Shown here: piece after piece, positions 26,663 to 35,172 of the stretch
Position numbering within the stretch: position 1 is the first letter of the stretch
Layout: each line of letters begins with the position of its first letter
Assembly (NCBI RefSeq): GCF_001645125.1
Contig: NZ_LXKA01000341.1
Span: 1 to 50,098 of the forward strand
DNA: 50,098 nt
Source: Paraburkholderia ginsengiterrae
Lineage (GTDB): Bacteria > Pseudomonadota > Gammaproteobacteria > Burkholderiales > Burkholderiaceae
Direction of reading: 5' to 3'
The notes under the pieces: model-generated
Seen by the model: only the letters and a program-made list of their open reading frames with translations
Database searches by the model: none
What the model was told of the DNA's origin: nothing
Program-made: the position numbers and the translations under genes

Positions 26663-27637
26663 TCAGGGCGTCACCACCACCTTGCCGATTACGCGGCGCT
26701 CCGCCATATCGCGCAGCGCGCGCCCGGTCTCCTCGAGCGGATAGCGTGCCGACACATACGGCTTGAGCTTGCCTTCGCCAATCCACCGGGTCATCTGCTG
26801 AAACGCCGCGTGATTGTGTTGCGGTTCGCGCTTCGCAAAGTCGCCCCAGAATACGCCGACCAGACTCGCGCCTTTGAGCAGCGTCAGGTTGAGCGGCAGC
26901 TTGGGAATCTCGCCGTTCGCGAAACCGACCACCAGATAACGCCCACGCCAGCCGATGCTGCGAAACGCCGGTTCCGCGTATATGCCGCCGACGGGATCGT
27001 AGATCACATCCGGGCCTTGTCCATCGGTCAGCGCCTTGATGCGTTCGCGCAGATCCTCGGTGCTGTAGTTGATGGTGGCATCCGCGCCGTGCTTGACGCA
27101 GGTTGCGAGCTTTTCGTCGCTCGACGCCGCAGCGATCACGCGCGCGCCGAGCGCCTTGCCGATCTCGACGGCCGCGAGGCCGACGCCGCCTGCCGCGCCC
27201 AGCACCAGCATCGTCTCGCCGGCCTGCAACGCGCCACGATCGACCACCGCGTGATGCGATGTGCCGTACGCGAGCGTGAATGCAGCGGCCAATTCAAACT
27301 CGACGCCGTCCGCCAACGGCACGCACGCGGCAGCAGGCGCCAGCGCGTGTTCGGCGAAGCCGCCCGAACCGGTGAAGGCGACCACGCGCGCGCCGGGCCT
27401 GAACTGCGTCACGTCGGCGCCGACCGCGCGCACGACGCCCGCGACTTCCGAACCGGGCGTGAAGGGCAGGGGTGGTTTGAACTGGTACTTGTTCTCGATG
27501 ATCAGCACGTCGGGAAAATTGACGGCTGCGGCTTTCACGTCGATCACGACGTGGCCGGGCGGCGGCTCGAGGTCCGGCAGGTTCTCGACGACCAGGCTTT
27601 CGGGCGGCCCGTACTGATTGCAGCGAATCGCGCGCAT
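26663..27637 (-). CDS. NADPH:quinone oxidoreductase (zinc-independent MDR family)
   Basis: 324-residue cytoplasmic reductase of the QOR/crotonase-type medium-chain dehydrogenase family. The start ATG 27637 gives MRAIRCNQYGPPESLVVENL. GroES-like domain with AAAVNFPDVLIIENKYQFKP and PFTPGSEVAGVVRAVGADV; NAD(P) fold with LVLGAAGGVGLAAVEIGKALGA; DVIYDPVGG; end MAERRVIGKVVVTP. Zinc-ligand cysteines of alcohol dehydrogenases are absent. It probably reduces quinones or enones with NADPH; the exact substrate is unknown. It stands alone, facing away from surE and converging on the ABC operon. Confidence 0.9.
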   Translation of the reverse strand: MRAIRCNQYGPPESLVVENLPDLEPPPGHVVIDVKAAAVNFPDVLIIENKYQFKPPLPFTPGSEVAGVVRAVGADVTQFRPGARVVAFTGSGGFAEHALAPAAACVPLADGVEFELAAAFTLAYGTSHHAVVDRGALQAGETMLVLGAAGGVGLAAVEIGKALGARVIAAASSDEKLATCVKHGADATINYSTEDLRERIKALTDGQGPDVIYDPVGGIYAEPAFRSIGWRGRYLVVGFANGEIPKLPLNLTLLKGASLVGVFWGDFAKREPQHNHAAFQQMTRWIGEGKLKPYVSARYPLEETGRALRDMAERRVIGKVVVTP

Positions 27638-27886
27638 TGTGTCTCCGTTTCGATGAGGGTCCAGCAAGGGGATTTCGTTCAGGGCGTTTGCCGGTATTTT
27701 GAGTGTAAAGAAATCCGCACGATCGTGCATTTTTATTGCGCTGCGCACGGCCCGCAAAAGACTTATGCATCACTTGCGCGCGACCGGCAACCGACCGATA
27801 CCGGCTCGCCACGGACTTGGCACGTGCGTGTTGCATAGGGCGTGCGCGCGGGCCGCGGTGTCGTTCGCGCGTCTTCTTTCCTCGGT

Positions 27887-27892
27887 TACAAT
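27887..27892 (+). promoter_or_regulatory. -10 element of surE, leaderless start likely
   Basis: TACAAT ends six bases before the surE ATG at 27899; the expected start of transcription coincides with the start codon. No Shine-Dalgarno is present. The -35 region is poor. Confidence 0.45.
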
Positions 27893-27898
27893 CGCCGG

Positions 27899-28657
27899 AT
27901 GCGAATCCTACTCAGCAACGACGACGGTTATCTGGCGCCAGGCCTTGCTGCGCTTTACGAAGCGCTCAAGCCGATCGCGGACGTCACCGTCATGGCACCC
28001 GAACAGAATTGCAGCGGCGCGTCGAATTCCCTGACGCTGTCGCGGCCGCTCTCGGTCCTGCGCTCGGCCAATGGTTTCTATTATGTGAACGGCACGCCCA
28101 CCGACTCGGTGCACATCGCGCTGACGGGCATGCTCGACCATACGCCGGACCTGGTGATCTCCGGCATCAACAACGGCCAGAACATGGGCGAAGACACGCT
28201 CTATTCGGGCACCGTCGCCGCCGCCACCGAAGGCATCATGTTCGGCGTGCCGGCCATTGCGTTTTCGCTGGTCGACAAGGACTGGGTGCATCTCGACGAC
28301 GCCGTGCGCGTCGCCGCGGAAATCGTCGCTCACTATATTGAGCAGCCGCTGCCCGGCCATCCGTTGCTGAACGTCAATATCCCGAACCTGCCCTACGAGC
28401 AGATCGGGGACTGGCAGATCACGCGTCTCGGCAAACGGCATCCGTCGCAGCCAGTCATCCGCCAGACCAATCCGCGCGGCGAGCCGATCTACTGGATCGG
28501 GCCGGCGGGCAGCGCGCGCGACGCGAGCGAAGGCACCGATTTTCACGCTGTCGCCCACGGCCACGTGTCGATCACTCCGCTGCAACTCGATCTGACCCAC
28601 ACGCAAATGCTGCCCGCGGCGCGCGACTGGGTGCGTGCGGGTAGCGGCGCTTCATGA
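27899..28657 (+). CDS. surE: 5'/3'-nucleotidase SurE
   Basis: 252-residue metal-dependent phosphatase acting on nucleoside 5'- and 3'-monophosphates and short polyphosphate, linked to stationary-phase survival. The N-terminus [16 protein letters not shown] holds the metal-binding Asp pair; other conserved parts are [46 protein letters not shown] and [10 protein letters not shown]. The ATG fits the family start exactly. Its stop overlaps the pcm start (ATGA at 28654-28657), so translation is coupled. First gene of the surE-pcm-nlpD-rpoS group. Confidence 0.97.
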   Translation: MRILLSNDDGYLAPGLAALYEALKPIADVTVMAPEQNCSGASNSLTLSRPLSVLRSANGFYYVNGTPTDSVHIALTGMLDHTPDLVISGINNGQNMGEDTLYSGTVAAATEGIMFGVPAIAFSLVDKDWVHLDDAVRVAAEIVAHYIEQPLPGHPLLNVNIPNLPYEQIGDWQITRLGKRHPSQPVIRQTNPRGEPIYWIGPAGSARDASEGTDFHAVAHGHVSITPLQLDLTHTQMLPAARDWVRAGSGAS

Positions 28658-29769
28658 CGAGCGAGCGCGCCAAGCGCTTTCCGCTGGGCCTCGAGGACCT
28701 GGTGCGTGAACCGCGCCGTCCCGAAGGGCGTCCGGGCGAAATCCGCGCGGCGGCACTGGCCGCGAGCGCGGCGCTGAACGCACGGCCGCAGCAGGCGAAG
28801 AACGCGGCCGCCGGTTCCACGGGTAAATCCCAGTCGAAGCAGGCCGCTGGCGCGCAGACGCAGGCGCGGGGCAAGCCGCAAGGCGGCCCTGTGGCCGGGG
28901 CTGTGCCGAAGCCGTCGGCCGCGTCGTCGGCGAAAGCGCCGATGAGCACACCGTCGAAGGCACCGGCCAAGGCGCCGATAAGCACACCGGCGAACGCATC
29001 CGCGAAAGCCGCTTCCCAGAGCCAGGGCGCTCGCACTACGCCGCAATCGGCGGTGCCGGCCAAACCCGCGCCCCGCGGCAACGAACGCACAGGCGCGCCG
29101 AACGTGGCTTTGAACGGCGCTTTGGCGCTGACTTCGGAACGGGTTCGCGAACGCATGGTCGAACGCCTGCGTGCGAACGGCGTGACCGATCAGCGCGTGT
29201 TGAACGCGATGGCGGTCGTGCCGCGCCACATGTTCGTCGACCCGGGCCTCGCGGCTCAGGCGTACGAAGATGCCGCATTACCGATCGGCCATCACCAGAC
29301 GATCTCGAAGCCCTCGGTGGTGGCGCGGATGATCGAACTGGCCGCCGCCGGCCGCGCGCTGAACAACGTGCTCGAAATCGGCACCGGCTGCGGCTATCAG
29401 GCGGCAGTGCTGAGCCAGGTCGCACGCGAGGTCTATTCGATCGAACGCATCAAGCCGTTGTCCGAACGCGCGAAGACCAACTTGCGTCCGCTGCGCATTC
29501 CGAACATCCGCTTGCACTATGGCGATGGGCGATTGGGCCTGCCGTCGGCGGCGCCGTTCGACGCGATCGTGATCGCCGCGGCGGGGCTCGACGTGCCGCA
29601 TGCATTACTTGAACAACTCGCGATCGGCGGCCGTCTGGTCGCGCCGGTCGGCTCGCAGGAAGGCCAGAGCCAGGTGCTGACTCTGGTCGAGCGCCTCGGA
29701 CCCGCGCAGTGGCGCGAGTCGCGGCTTGATCGCGTTTTCTTTGTACCCTTAAAATCCGGAGTGATTTGA
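28654..29769 (+). CDS. pcm: Protein-L-isoaspartate O-methyltransferase with long disordered N-terminus
   Basis: 371 residues, against about 208 for E. coli Pcm. The enzyme uses S-adenosylmethionine to repair L-isoaspartyl residues in aged proteins. The catalytic part starts near residue 155: [42 protein letters not shown], the AdoMet-binding [14 protein letters not shown] near residue 241, and VAPVGSQEG. The first ~150 residues are Ala/Pro/Lys/Ser-rich with short repeats ([19 protein letters not shown]) and no recognisable domain. The start overlaps surE and no better internal start with a ribosome site exists, so the extension is probably translated. nlpD follows six bases after the stop. 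Confidence 0.92.
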   Translation: MTSERAKRFPLGLEDLVREPRRPEGRPGEIRAAALAASAALNARPQQAKNAAAGSTGKSQSKQAAGAQTQARGKPQGGPVAGAVPKPSAASSAKAPMSTPSKAPAKAPISTPANASAKAASQSQGARTTPQSAVPAKPAPRGNERTGAPNVALNGALALTSERVRERMVERLRANGVTDQRVLNAMAVVPRHMFVDPGLAAQAYEDAALPIGHHQTISKPSVVARMIELAAAGRALNNVLEIGTGCGYQAAVLSQVAREVYSIERIKPLSERAKTNLRPLRIPNIRLHYGDGRLGLPSAAPFDAIVIAAAGLDVPHALLEQLAIGGRLVAPVGSQEGQSQVLTLVERLGPAQWRESRLDRVFFVPLKSGVI

Positions 29770-29774
29770 CACCG

Positions 29775-30710
29775 ATGAGTATGTTGCGCGCGATGCAAAG
29801 AACCAGCCTGAATGCCCCCATGACCGTCACCCAGCGCGGCGTGTGCGTGCTCGCGTTGTCCCTGCTGATGACGGCGTGCGCCTCCCGGCTCGATCAGGCG
29901 CCGGTCGTCGACCGCTCCGGCGGCGGCACGCTCAGCACCCAGGCCGCGCAACCGGCCGCGCCGCTCGGACCGCCGCCGCCGGGCTACTATCGCGTGAAGC
30001 CGGGCGATACGCTGTACCGGATTGCTCTCGAGAACGGACAGAACTACCGCGACATTTCGGCGTGGAATAATTTGACCAACCCGAATCAGATCGAAGTGGA
30101 TCAGTTGCTGCGCGTCGTGCCGCCGGGTGCGAACACCGCCGCGCTGACGCCCGGTGTGTCGACCGCACCGGTCGGCAACGGCGGCGCGGTGCAAAGCGCG
30201 CCGCTCGGCAGCACGCCGCCGTCGGCGGGTGCCGCGGCCGGTGCGGCAGTGCCGCCGATCTACGGCTCGAACGCGAACAACGCCTCGCTGACACCGCCGG
30301 CCAATGCGGGCGCCGCGAGCGATTCGAGTGCGGGTGCTTCCGGCAATGTGGCCTTCTCGTGGCCGGTGCGCGGACCGCTGCTCGGCACGTTCAACGATTC
30401 GACCAACAAGGGTGTCAATATCGGTGGTGCGGCAGGTGACCCGGTGAAGGCTTCGGCTGATGGACGTGTGGTTTACGCTGGAAATGGGCTGCGTGGTTAC
30501 GGCAATCTCATTATCATCAAGCATGATGCAACTTATCTCACGGCGTATGCACATAACCGTGCTTTGATGGTAAAAGAAGGGGATGCGGTAACGAAGGGGC
30601 AGAAGATCGCCGAGATGGGCAATAGCGATTCCGACCGAGTAATGTTGCATTTCGAAGTTCGCCGGCAGGGTAAGCCTGTCGACCCACTGAAGTATTTGCC
30701 GCCGCAATAA
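29775..30710 (+). CDS. nlpD: Lipoprotein NlpD, LysM plus degenerate M23 domain
   Basis: 311-residue outer-membrane lipoprotein that activates the amidase AmiC at the septum. Signal peptide with lipobox LLMTAC (lipidated Cys about residue 35 from ATG 29775; later ATGs at 29781, 29793 and 29820 are possible starts). LysM domain about residues 71-116 (YYRVKPGDTLYRIALENGQN ... QLLRVVPPG), Ala/Pro-rich linker, and an M23/LytM domain from about 195. The zinc ligands are lost: HxxxD has become N in KGVNIGG and the HLH triad is MLH, as expected for a regulatory NlpD. G+C falls sharply near 30481-30600. It lies between pcm and rpoS, as in many proteobacteria. Confidence 0.93.
   Translation: MSMLRAMQRTSLNAPMTVTQRGVCVLALSLLMTACASRLDQAPVVDRSGGGTLSTQAAQPAAPLGPPPPGYYRVKPGDTLYRIALENGQNYRDISAWNNLTNPNQIEVDQLLRVVPPGANTAALTPGVSTAPVGNGGAVQSAPLGSTPPSAGAAAGAAVPPIYGSNANNASLTPPANAGAASDSSAGASGNVAFSWPVRGPLLGTFNDSTNKGVNIGGAAGDPVKASADGRVVYAGNGLRGYGNLIIIKHDATYLTAYAHNRALMVKEGDAVTKGQKIAEMGNSDSDRVMLHFEVRRQGKPVDPLKYLPPQ
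30481..30600 (+). promoter_or_regulatory. Low-G+C stretch inside nlpD, probable rpoS control region
   Basis: 58 of 120 bases are G or C (48%) here, against 46 of 60 (77%) at 30121-30180 of the same gene. The protein is still conserved, so synonymous positions are AT-shifted. In E. coli the main rpoS promoter and leader are inside nlpD. No strong -35/-10 pair could be picked out by eye. Confidence 0.35.
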
Positions 30711-30721
30711 GCGATACGACC

Positions 30722-31789
30722 ATGCCGAAATCGAAGCGCCGCCCGCTGCAAGCCGAGTCTGAAACGACCAGCCAAGCCACGTCCGCTTCGGTGGACGAAA
30801 ACGGCGCTTCGGAAGCGGAAGACGAACTCGTCGAGGAGCGCGATCTCGACGAGCGTCAAGGCGCCGACGAAAGCGGCGACGTCCGCGAAGCCGCGCCGGA
30901 CGCGGACGATTTCCGCGCGCTGTTGCAGGCCGAGCTGACGGCCGACACCATTCAGCACTACCTGAACCGTATCAGCGTCAAGCCTTTGCTCACCGTCGAG
31001 GAAGAGCAAAAGTATTCGCGCCTTGCCAAGGCGGGCGAATTCGAAGCGCGGCAGGTGATGATCGAGCGCAACTTGCGGCTCGTCGTTAGCATCGCCAAGG
31101 GCTATCTGAACCGCGGCGTGCCGCTGCTCGATCTGATCGAAGAGGGCAATCTCGGCCTGATGCACGCGATCGAAAAATTCGATCCGACGCGCGGCTTCCG
31201 GTTTTCTACCTATGCCACGTGGTGGATCCGCCAGAGCATCGAGCGCGCGATCATGAATCAGGCGCGCACTGTTCGTTTGCCGGTGCACGTGATCCGCGAG
31301 CTCAACCAGGTACTGCGCGCAAAGCGCCATCTGGAAAAGAATTCGATGAACTCCGGCGAGGCCGCCGAGCGCCGCGACGCCAGCATCGACGACATTGCCT
31401 ATCTGACCGGCAAGACCACCGACGAAGTCACCGACATTCTCGCGCTGAACGAGCACACCGCATCGCTGGACGCGCCGCTGGATCTCGATCCGGCCAGCAG
31501 CCTGCTCGATCTACTGTCGGACGACCAGAGCCAGTCACCGGACGCCGAGGTACAGCACCGCGAACTGGAAACGCTTACACGCGCGTGGCTCGCGCGCCTG
31601 TCGGACAAGCATCGCCATGTGATAGAGCGCCGCTTCGGCCTGAATCACATCGAGCCCGCCACGCTCGAAGAGCTGGCGGACGAAATGGGCCTCACGCGCG
31701 AGCGTGTGCGCCAGATCCAACAGGAAGCGCTCGTGCGATTGAAGCGCTTCTTCGCCTCCAACGGTGTTCGGAAGGACGCCGTTCTATAA
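30722..31789 (+). CDS. rpoS: RNA polymerase sigma factor RpoS (sigma-38)
   Basis: 355-residue stationary-phase and general-stress sigma factor. An acidic, low-complexity N-terminus (about residues 1-60) precedes region 1.2 (DTIQHYLNRISVKPLLTVEE), region 2 (RNLRLVVSIAKGYLNRGVPL, LIEEGNLGLMHAIEKFDPTR, FSTYATWWIRQSIERAIMNQ), region 3 (LPVHVIRELNQVLRAKRHLE) and region 4 helix-turn-helix (LEELADEMGLTRERVRQIQQ). A clear Shine-Dalgarno is lacking before the ATG (GCGATACGACC), so translation may be weak or regulated. It follows nlpD by 11 bases and is followed 4 bases later by an exonuclease gene. Confidence 0.96.
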   Translation: MPKSKRRPLQAESETTSQATSASVDENGASEAEDELVEERDLDERQGADESGDVREAAPDADDFRALLQAELTADTIQHYLNRISVKPLLTVEEEQKYSRLAKAGEFEARQVMIERNLRLVVSIAKGYLNRGVPLLDLIEEGNLGLMHAIEKFDPTRGFRFSTYATWWIRQSIERAIMNQARTVRLPVHVIRELNQVLRAKRHLEKNSMNSGEAAERRDASIDDIAYLTGKTTDEVTDILALNEHTASLDAPLDLDPASSLLDLLSDDQSQSPDAEVQHRELETLTRAWLARLSDKHRHVIERRFGLNHIEPATLEELADEMGLTRERVRQIQQEALVRLKRFFASNGVRKDAVL

Positions 31790-31793
31790 CCTG

Positions 31794-32570
31794 ATGACAC
31801 CGATTCTTGTATTCGACATCGAGACGATTCCCGATGTCGCCGGCATTCGCCGCCTCGACGATTTGCCCGCTACCCTGAGCGACGCCGAAGTGGCCGAGCA
31901 CGCGTTCGCCGCGCGCCGCGAAAAGACCGGCAGCGATTTTCTGCCGCACCACCTGCAACGAATCGCGGCGATCTCCTGCGTATTCCGCGACAACAACGGA
32001 TTCCGGGTGCGCTCGCTCGGCACGCCGGAAGACGGCGAGGCGGCGCTGGTGCAGTCGTTTTATCGGGTGATCGAGAAGTACACGCCGCAACTCGTGTCGT
32101 GGAACGGCGGCGGGTTCGACTTGCCGGTGTTGAACTACCGCGCGCTCGTCAACGGCATTCCTGCTTCGCGTTTCTGGGATCTCGGCGAGGATGACCGCGA
32201 GTTCAAGTGGAACAATTACATCAGCCGCTACCACGCGCGCCATACGGATCTGATGGACGTGCTCGCCATGTACCAGGCGCGTGCCAATGCGCCGCTCGAC
32301 GCGCTTGCGAAGATGTGCGGCTTCCCCGGCAAGATGGGCATGGACGGCAGTCAGGTGTGGAATGCCTACCAGGAAGGCCGCATCGAGGAAATCCGCAACT
32401 ACTGTGAGACCGACGTCGTCAATACGTACCTGTTGTATTGCCGCTTCCAGTTGATCCGTGGCGGGTTTTCGGCGGCGGAGTATGCTGACGAGATCAACCT
32501 GGTCAAAAACGCGCTGGCGCTTGAAACCGCGCCGCAATGGGCCGAGTATCTGGCGGCGTTCGAGCAGTAG
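31794..32570 (+). CDS. PolB-like 3'-5' exonuclease (DEDDy)
   Basis: 258-residue predicted 3'-5' exonuclease of the DnaQ superfamily, closest to the stand-alone exonuclease domain of family B polymerases. Exo I VFDIET near residue 6, Exo II SWNGGGFDLPVLNYR about residue 101, and Exo III YCETDVVNTYLLY, giving the DEDDy set with Tyr. ATG 31794 starts MTPILVFDIETIPDV and lies only four bases after the rpoS stop, so it is very likely co-transcribed with rpoS and would be made in stationary phase. A role in DNA or RNA trimming is inferred; a precise function for this subfamily is not known to me. Confidence 0.88.
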   Translation: MTPILVFDIETIPDVAGIRRLDDLPATLSDAEVAEHAFAARREKTGSDFLPHHLQRIAAISCVFRDNNGFRVRSLGTPEDGEAALVQSFYRVIEKYTPQLVSWNGGGFDLPVLNYRALVNGIPASRFWDLGEDDREFKWNNYISRYHARHTDLMDVLAMYQARANAPLDALAKMCGFPGKMGMDGSQVWNAYQEGRIEEIRNYCETDVVNTYLLYCRFQLIRGGFSAAEYADEINLVKNALALETAPQWAEYLAAFEQ

Positions 32571-32678
32571 TCCGCTCAGTAGCCCGTCCGTGGCCGGATG
32601 ACGATGCGTTCGCCAGGCCACAGGCCTGAGGCGGACACGGTGGCTGCGCCGAATGATTGGCAGGCGCGGCGCTTCGTC

Positions 32679-32684
32679 TACAAT
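32679..32684 (+). promoter_or_regulatory. -10 element upstream of rlmD
   Basis: TACAAT placed 34 bases before the proposed GTG start; transcription would begin near 32691. The -35 region is not convincing. Confidence 0.4.
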
Positions 32685-32718
32685 CTCGCCTTTCCCCAAG
32701 TTTGTCAGGAAGTCGCAG

Positions 32719-34137
32719 GTGTCCCGAACTGCCCCCCATCGCCGCTCGCCGAAGCGCCACAAGTCGCCCCCGCCCATGCAGCCGCTCGTCGCCACCGGCA
32801 ACGAGCCAGTCATCGAAATCGTTTCGCTCGACATGGAAGCGCGCGGCGTCGGTCGCAGCGTGAGCGAAGACGGCACGCCCGGCAAGGTGATCTTCGTTGA
32901 AGGCGCGCTGCCCGGCGAGCTGGTCAGCTATTCGACGCATCGCAGCAAGCCGAAATTCGAGCAGGCGGAAGTCGTTCAGGTGTTCCGCGAAAGCGTGATC
33001 CGCACCAAGCCGAAGTGCGCGTACTTCGATATCTGCGGCGGCTGTTCGATGCAGCACCTGGATATCCGCGCGCAGGTGGCCGTCAAGCAGCGCGTGCTCG
33101 AAGACAACCTCCAGCATCTGGCGAAGCTGCGTCCGGAAACGGTGTTCCGGCCGATTCATGGGCCGTCCTGGGGTTATCGCTACCGTGCGCGACTGGCCGT
33201 GCGGTTCCTGCCGGAAAAGGGCGGCATGCGCATCGGCTTTCACGAGAAGAAAAGCAGCTACATCGCTGACATGAAGACGTGCGAGGTGCTGCCGCCGCAT
33301 GTATCGGCCATGCTGATGCCGCTGCGTTTCATGGTGCGCAAACTGTCGATCTACGACCGCATGCCGCAGCTCGAACTGGCGGTCGGTTCGTCGGTCACGG
33401 CGCTGGTGGTGCGCAATCTCGCGCCGCTCACGGCCGCGGACGAACAGGTGCTGCGCGATTTCGCCGACGAGCACAAGGTGCAGTTCTGGGTGCAGCCGGG
33501 CGGCCCGGAGACCGTCACGCCGCTGTATCCGCTCGACGTGGAGCTCGACTACACGCTGCCGGAATACGGCATCCGCATGCCGTTCAAGCCGACCGACTTC
33601 ACCCAGGTGAATCACGCGATCAACCGCGTGCTGGTGAGCCGCGCGCTGCGCCTGCTGGCGCCGGCGCGCACCGACCGCGTGCTCGATCTGTTTTGCGGGA
33701 TCGGCAACTTCACGCTGCCGCTTGCGCGAATCTCGAAGGAAGTCGTGGGCATCGAAGGCAGCGAGGTGCTGACTTCGCGCGCGCTCGCCAATGCCGAACT
33801 GAACGGCGTGGCGGGGCATACGTCGTTTGCATGCCGCAACCTGTTCGAAGTCACCGCCGATGACCTGCGCGCGCTCGGCCACTTCGACAAGTTCCTCGTC
33901 GATCCGCCACGCGAAGGCGCGCTCGCCGTCGCCAAGGCGTTGGCGGAGATTGCGCAAAGCGGCAATGGGCCGCTGCCGAAGCGCATCGTCTACGTGTCGT
34001 GCGCGCCGGCGACGCTTGCCCGCGATGCCGGCCTGCTCGTGCACGAGGCCGGCTACCGGCTGGTGGGCGCGGGGGTGGTGAACATGTTCCCGCATACCTC
34101 GCACGTGGAATCGATTGCGTTGTTCGAGCGGGATTGA
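32719..34137 (+). CDS. rlmD: 23S rRNA (uracil-1939-C5)-methyltransferase RlmD
   Basis: 472-residue TrmA-family RNA methyltransferase with an iron-sulfur cluster. N-terminal TRAM domain ([20 protein letters not shown]); cluster cysteines [10 protein letters not shown] plus a fourth in MKTCEVL; AdoMet fold with [15 protein letters not shown]; catalytic region VDPPREG and the [10 protein letters not shown] block; end ESIALFERD. Start chosen at GTG 32719: AGGAAG lies seven bases upstream and the basic [19 protein letters not shown] start suits RNA binding; ATG 32776 is the alternative. RumA/RlmD and its paralogues TrmA/RlmC differ in substrate, so the exact position is assigned by resemblance. 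Ends in a strong terminator. Confidence 0.92.
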   Translation: MSRTAPHRRSPKRHKSPPPMQPLVATGNEPVIEIVSLDMEARGVGRSVSEDGTPGKVIFVEGALPGELVSYSTHRSKPKFEQAEVVQVFRESVIRTKPKCAYFDICGGCSMQHLDIRAQVAVKQRVLEDNLQHLAKLRPETVFRPIHGPSWGYRYRARLAVRFLPEKGGMRIGFHEKKSSYIADMKTCEVLPPHVSAMLMPLRFMVRKLSIYDRMPQLELAVGSSVTALVVRNLAPLTAADEQVLRDFADEHKVQFWVQPGGPETVTPLYPLDVELDYTLPEYGIRMPFKPTDFTQVNHAINRVLVSRALRLLAPARTDRVLDLFCGIGNFTLPLARISKEVVGIEGSEVLTSRALANAELNGVAGHTSFACRNLFEVTADDLRALGHFDKFLVDPPREGALAVAKALAEIAQSGNGPLPKRIVYVSCAPATLARDAGLLVHEAGYRLVGAGVVNMFPHTSHVESIALFERD

Positions 34138-34190
34138 CGGATGTTGCTGGCGGTCTGCTTCATATAGCAGACCTGCCAGCCCAAGCACAT

Positions 34191-34226
34191 AAAAAAACGC
34201 CACGACTCCGGTCGTGGCGTTTTTTT
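34191..34226. terminator. Bidirectional intrinsic terminator, rlmD / bamD
   Basis: Perfect 16-bp stem (34191-34206 with 34211-34226, loop TCCG) with seven A on one side and seven T on the other. A second hairpin with arms CTGGC..GTCTGCT and AGCAGAC..GCCAG lies just before it at about 34147-34179. Serves both converging genes. Confidence 0.95.
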
Positions 34227-34258
34227 GTTGGGCGCTGACTTTCAGCAAGCCGCGTGGC

Positions 34259-35134
34259 TTAAAACTGCCACCACGATTTTGCGGTACCCGGCCGTGCATG
34301 ACCCGTGATGTACGGGCTGTCGGGGAAGGTGCCGGCCAGCACGCGCTTGGTGTCGTCGGCCAGTTGCGGCTGGTTCAGCTTCTCATACGACAGCATCATG
34401 ATGTGCAGTGCGTCTTCGATAGCCGGAGCATTCTTGTATTGCGTCAGCGCGAGCTGTGCGCGGTTGATCGCGGCCACGTAAGCGCCACGGCGGTAGTAAT
34501 AATCCGCCGCGTGGACTTCGTGCGACGCCAGCGCGTTCACGATATAGCGCATGCGTTGCGCGGCATCCGGCGCATATTTGCTGTTCGGGAACTTGTCGAC
34601 CACGACCTTGAACGCGTCGTACGATTCGCGCAGCGACTTCGGATCGCGCTCGCTCATGTCCTGGCCGGAGAAGCGCCCGAACAGACCGAGGTCGTCGTTG
34701 AAGTGGATCATGCCCTTCAGGTAGTACGCGTAAGCGATATCCGGATGATCCGGGTGCAGCTGGATGAAGCGGTCGATAGCCTGGTCGGCGGCGGCGTTTT
34801 CGTTGTCTTTCCAGTTGCAGTACGCGACGTTGATCTGTGCCTGCTGCGCGAAGTGGCCGAACGGATCGCGGCCCTCGAGCATTTCGAAATACTTCGCGCA
34901 CTTGCCGTAGTCACCACCGGTCAAGGCGTCGTTCGCCTCCGTATATAATTTGTTGTTGTTCCACGTTGCCGTTTCGTCGGTCTTTTCCGGCAGGCCGTGG
35001 CAAGCCGCAACAACGGCGACGGCTGCGGCACACGCAGCATATCCGGCTACTTTCCGGGCCGTCTTTTTGATGGCCGCCAAATTGATTGCCGCCGAATTGA
35101 TCGCCGCTTTAATGATGGTGTTCAAGGCTCGCAT
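34259..35134 (-). CDS. bamD: Outer membrane assembly lipoprotein BamD (ComL)
   Basis: 291-residue lipoprotein of the BAM complex that inserts beta-barrels in the outer membrane. The start ATG 35134 gives an unusually long leader: [20 protein letters not shown], then a basic stretch, a hydrophobic core and lipobox VVAAC with Cys near residue 45. TPR repeats follow ([80 protein letters not shown]). A TTG at residue 19 could be an alternative start. The leader's AAIN repeats are encoded by 15-bp tandem units. It is divergent from rluD with 38 bases between starts. Confidence 0.94.
   Translation of the reverse strand: MRALNTIIKAAINSAAINLAAIKKTARKVAGYAACAAAVAVVAACHGLPEKTDETATWNNNKLYTEANDALTGGDYGKCAKYFEMLEGRDPFGHFAQQAQINVAYCNWKDNENAAADQAIDRFIQLHPDHPDIAYAYYLKGMIHFNDDLGLFGRFSGQDMSERDPKSLRESYDAFKVVVDKFPNSKYAPDAAQRMRYIVNALASHEVHAADYYYRRGAYVAAINRAQLALTQYKNAPAIEDALHIMMLSYEKLNQPQLADDTKRVLAGTFPDSPYITGHARPGTAKSWWQF
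35063..35107. repeat. Three 15-bp tandem repeats in the bamD signal region
   Basis: On the minus strand: GCGGCGATCAATTCG, GCGGCAATCAATTTG and GCGGCCATCAAAAAG (35107-35093, 35092-35078, 35077-35063). They encode [10 protein letters not shown] and AAIKK at residues 10-24. Confidence 0.85.
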
Positions 35135-35172
35135 TTTCCAGTCTAGCTTTACGTCCAGGTGACCCAGACTCA

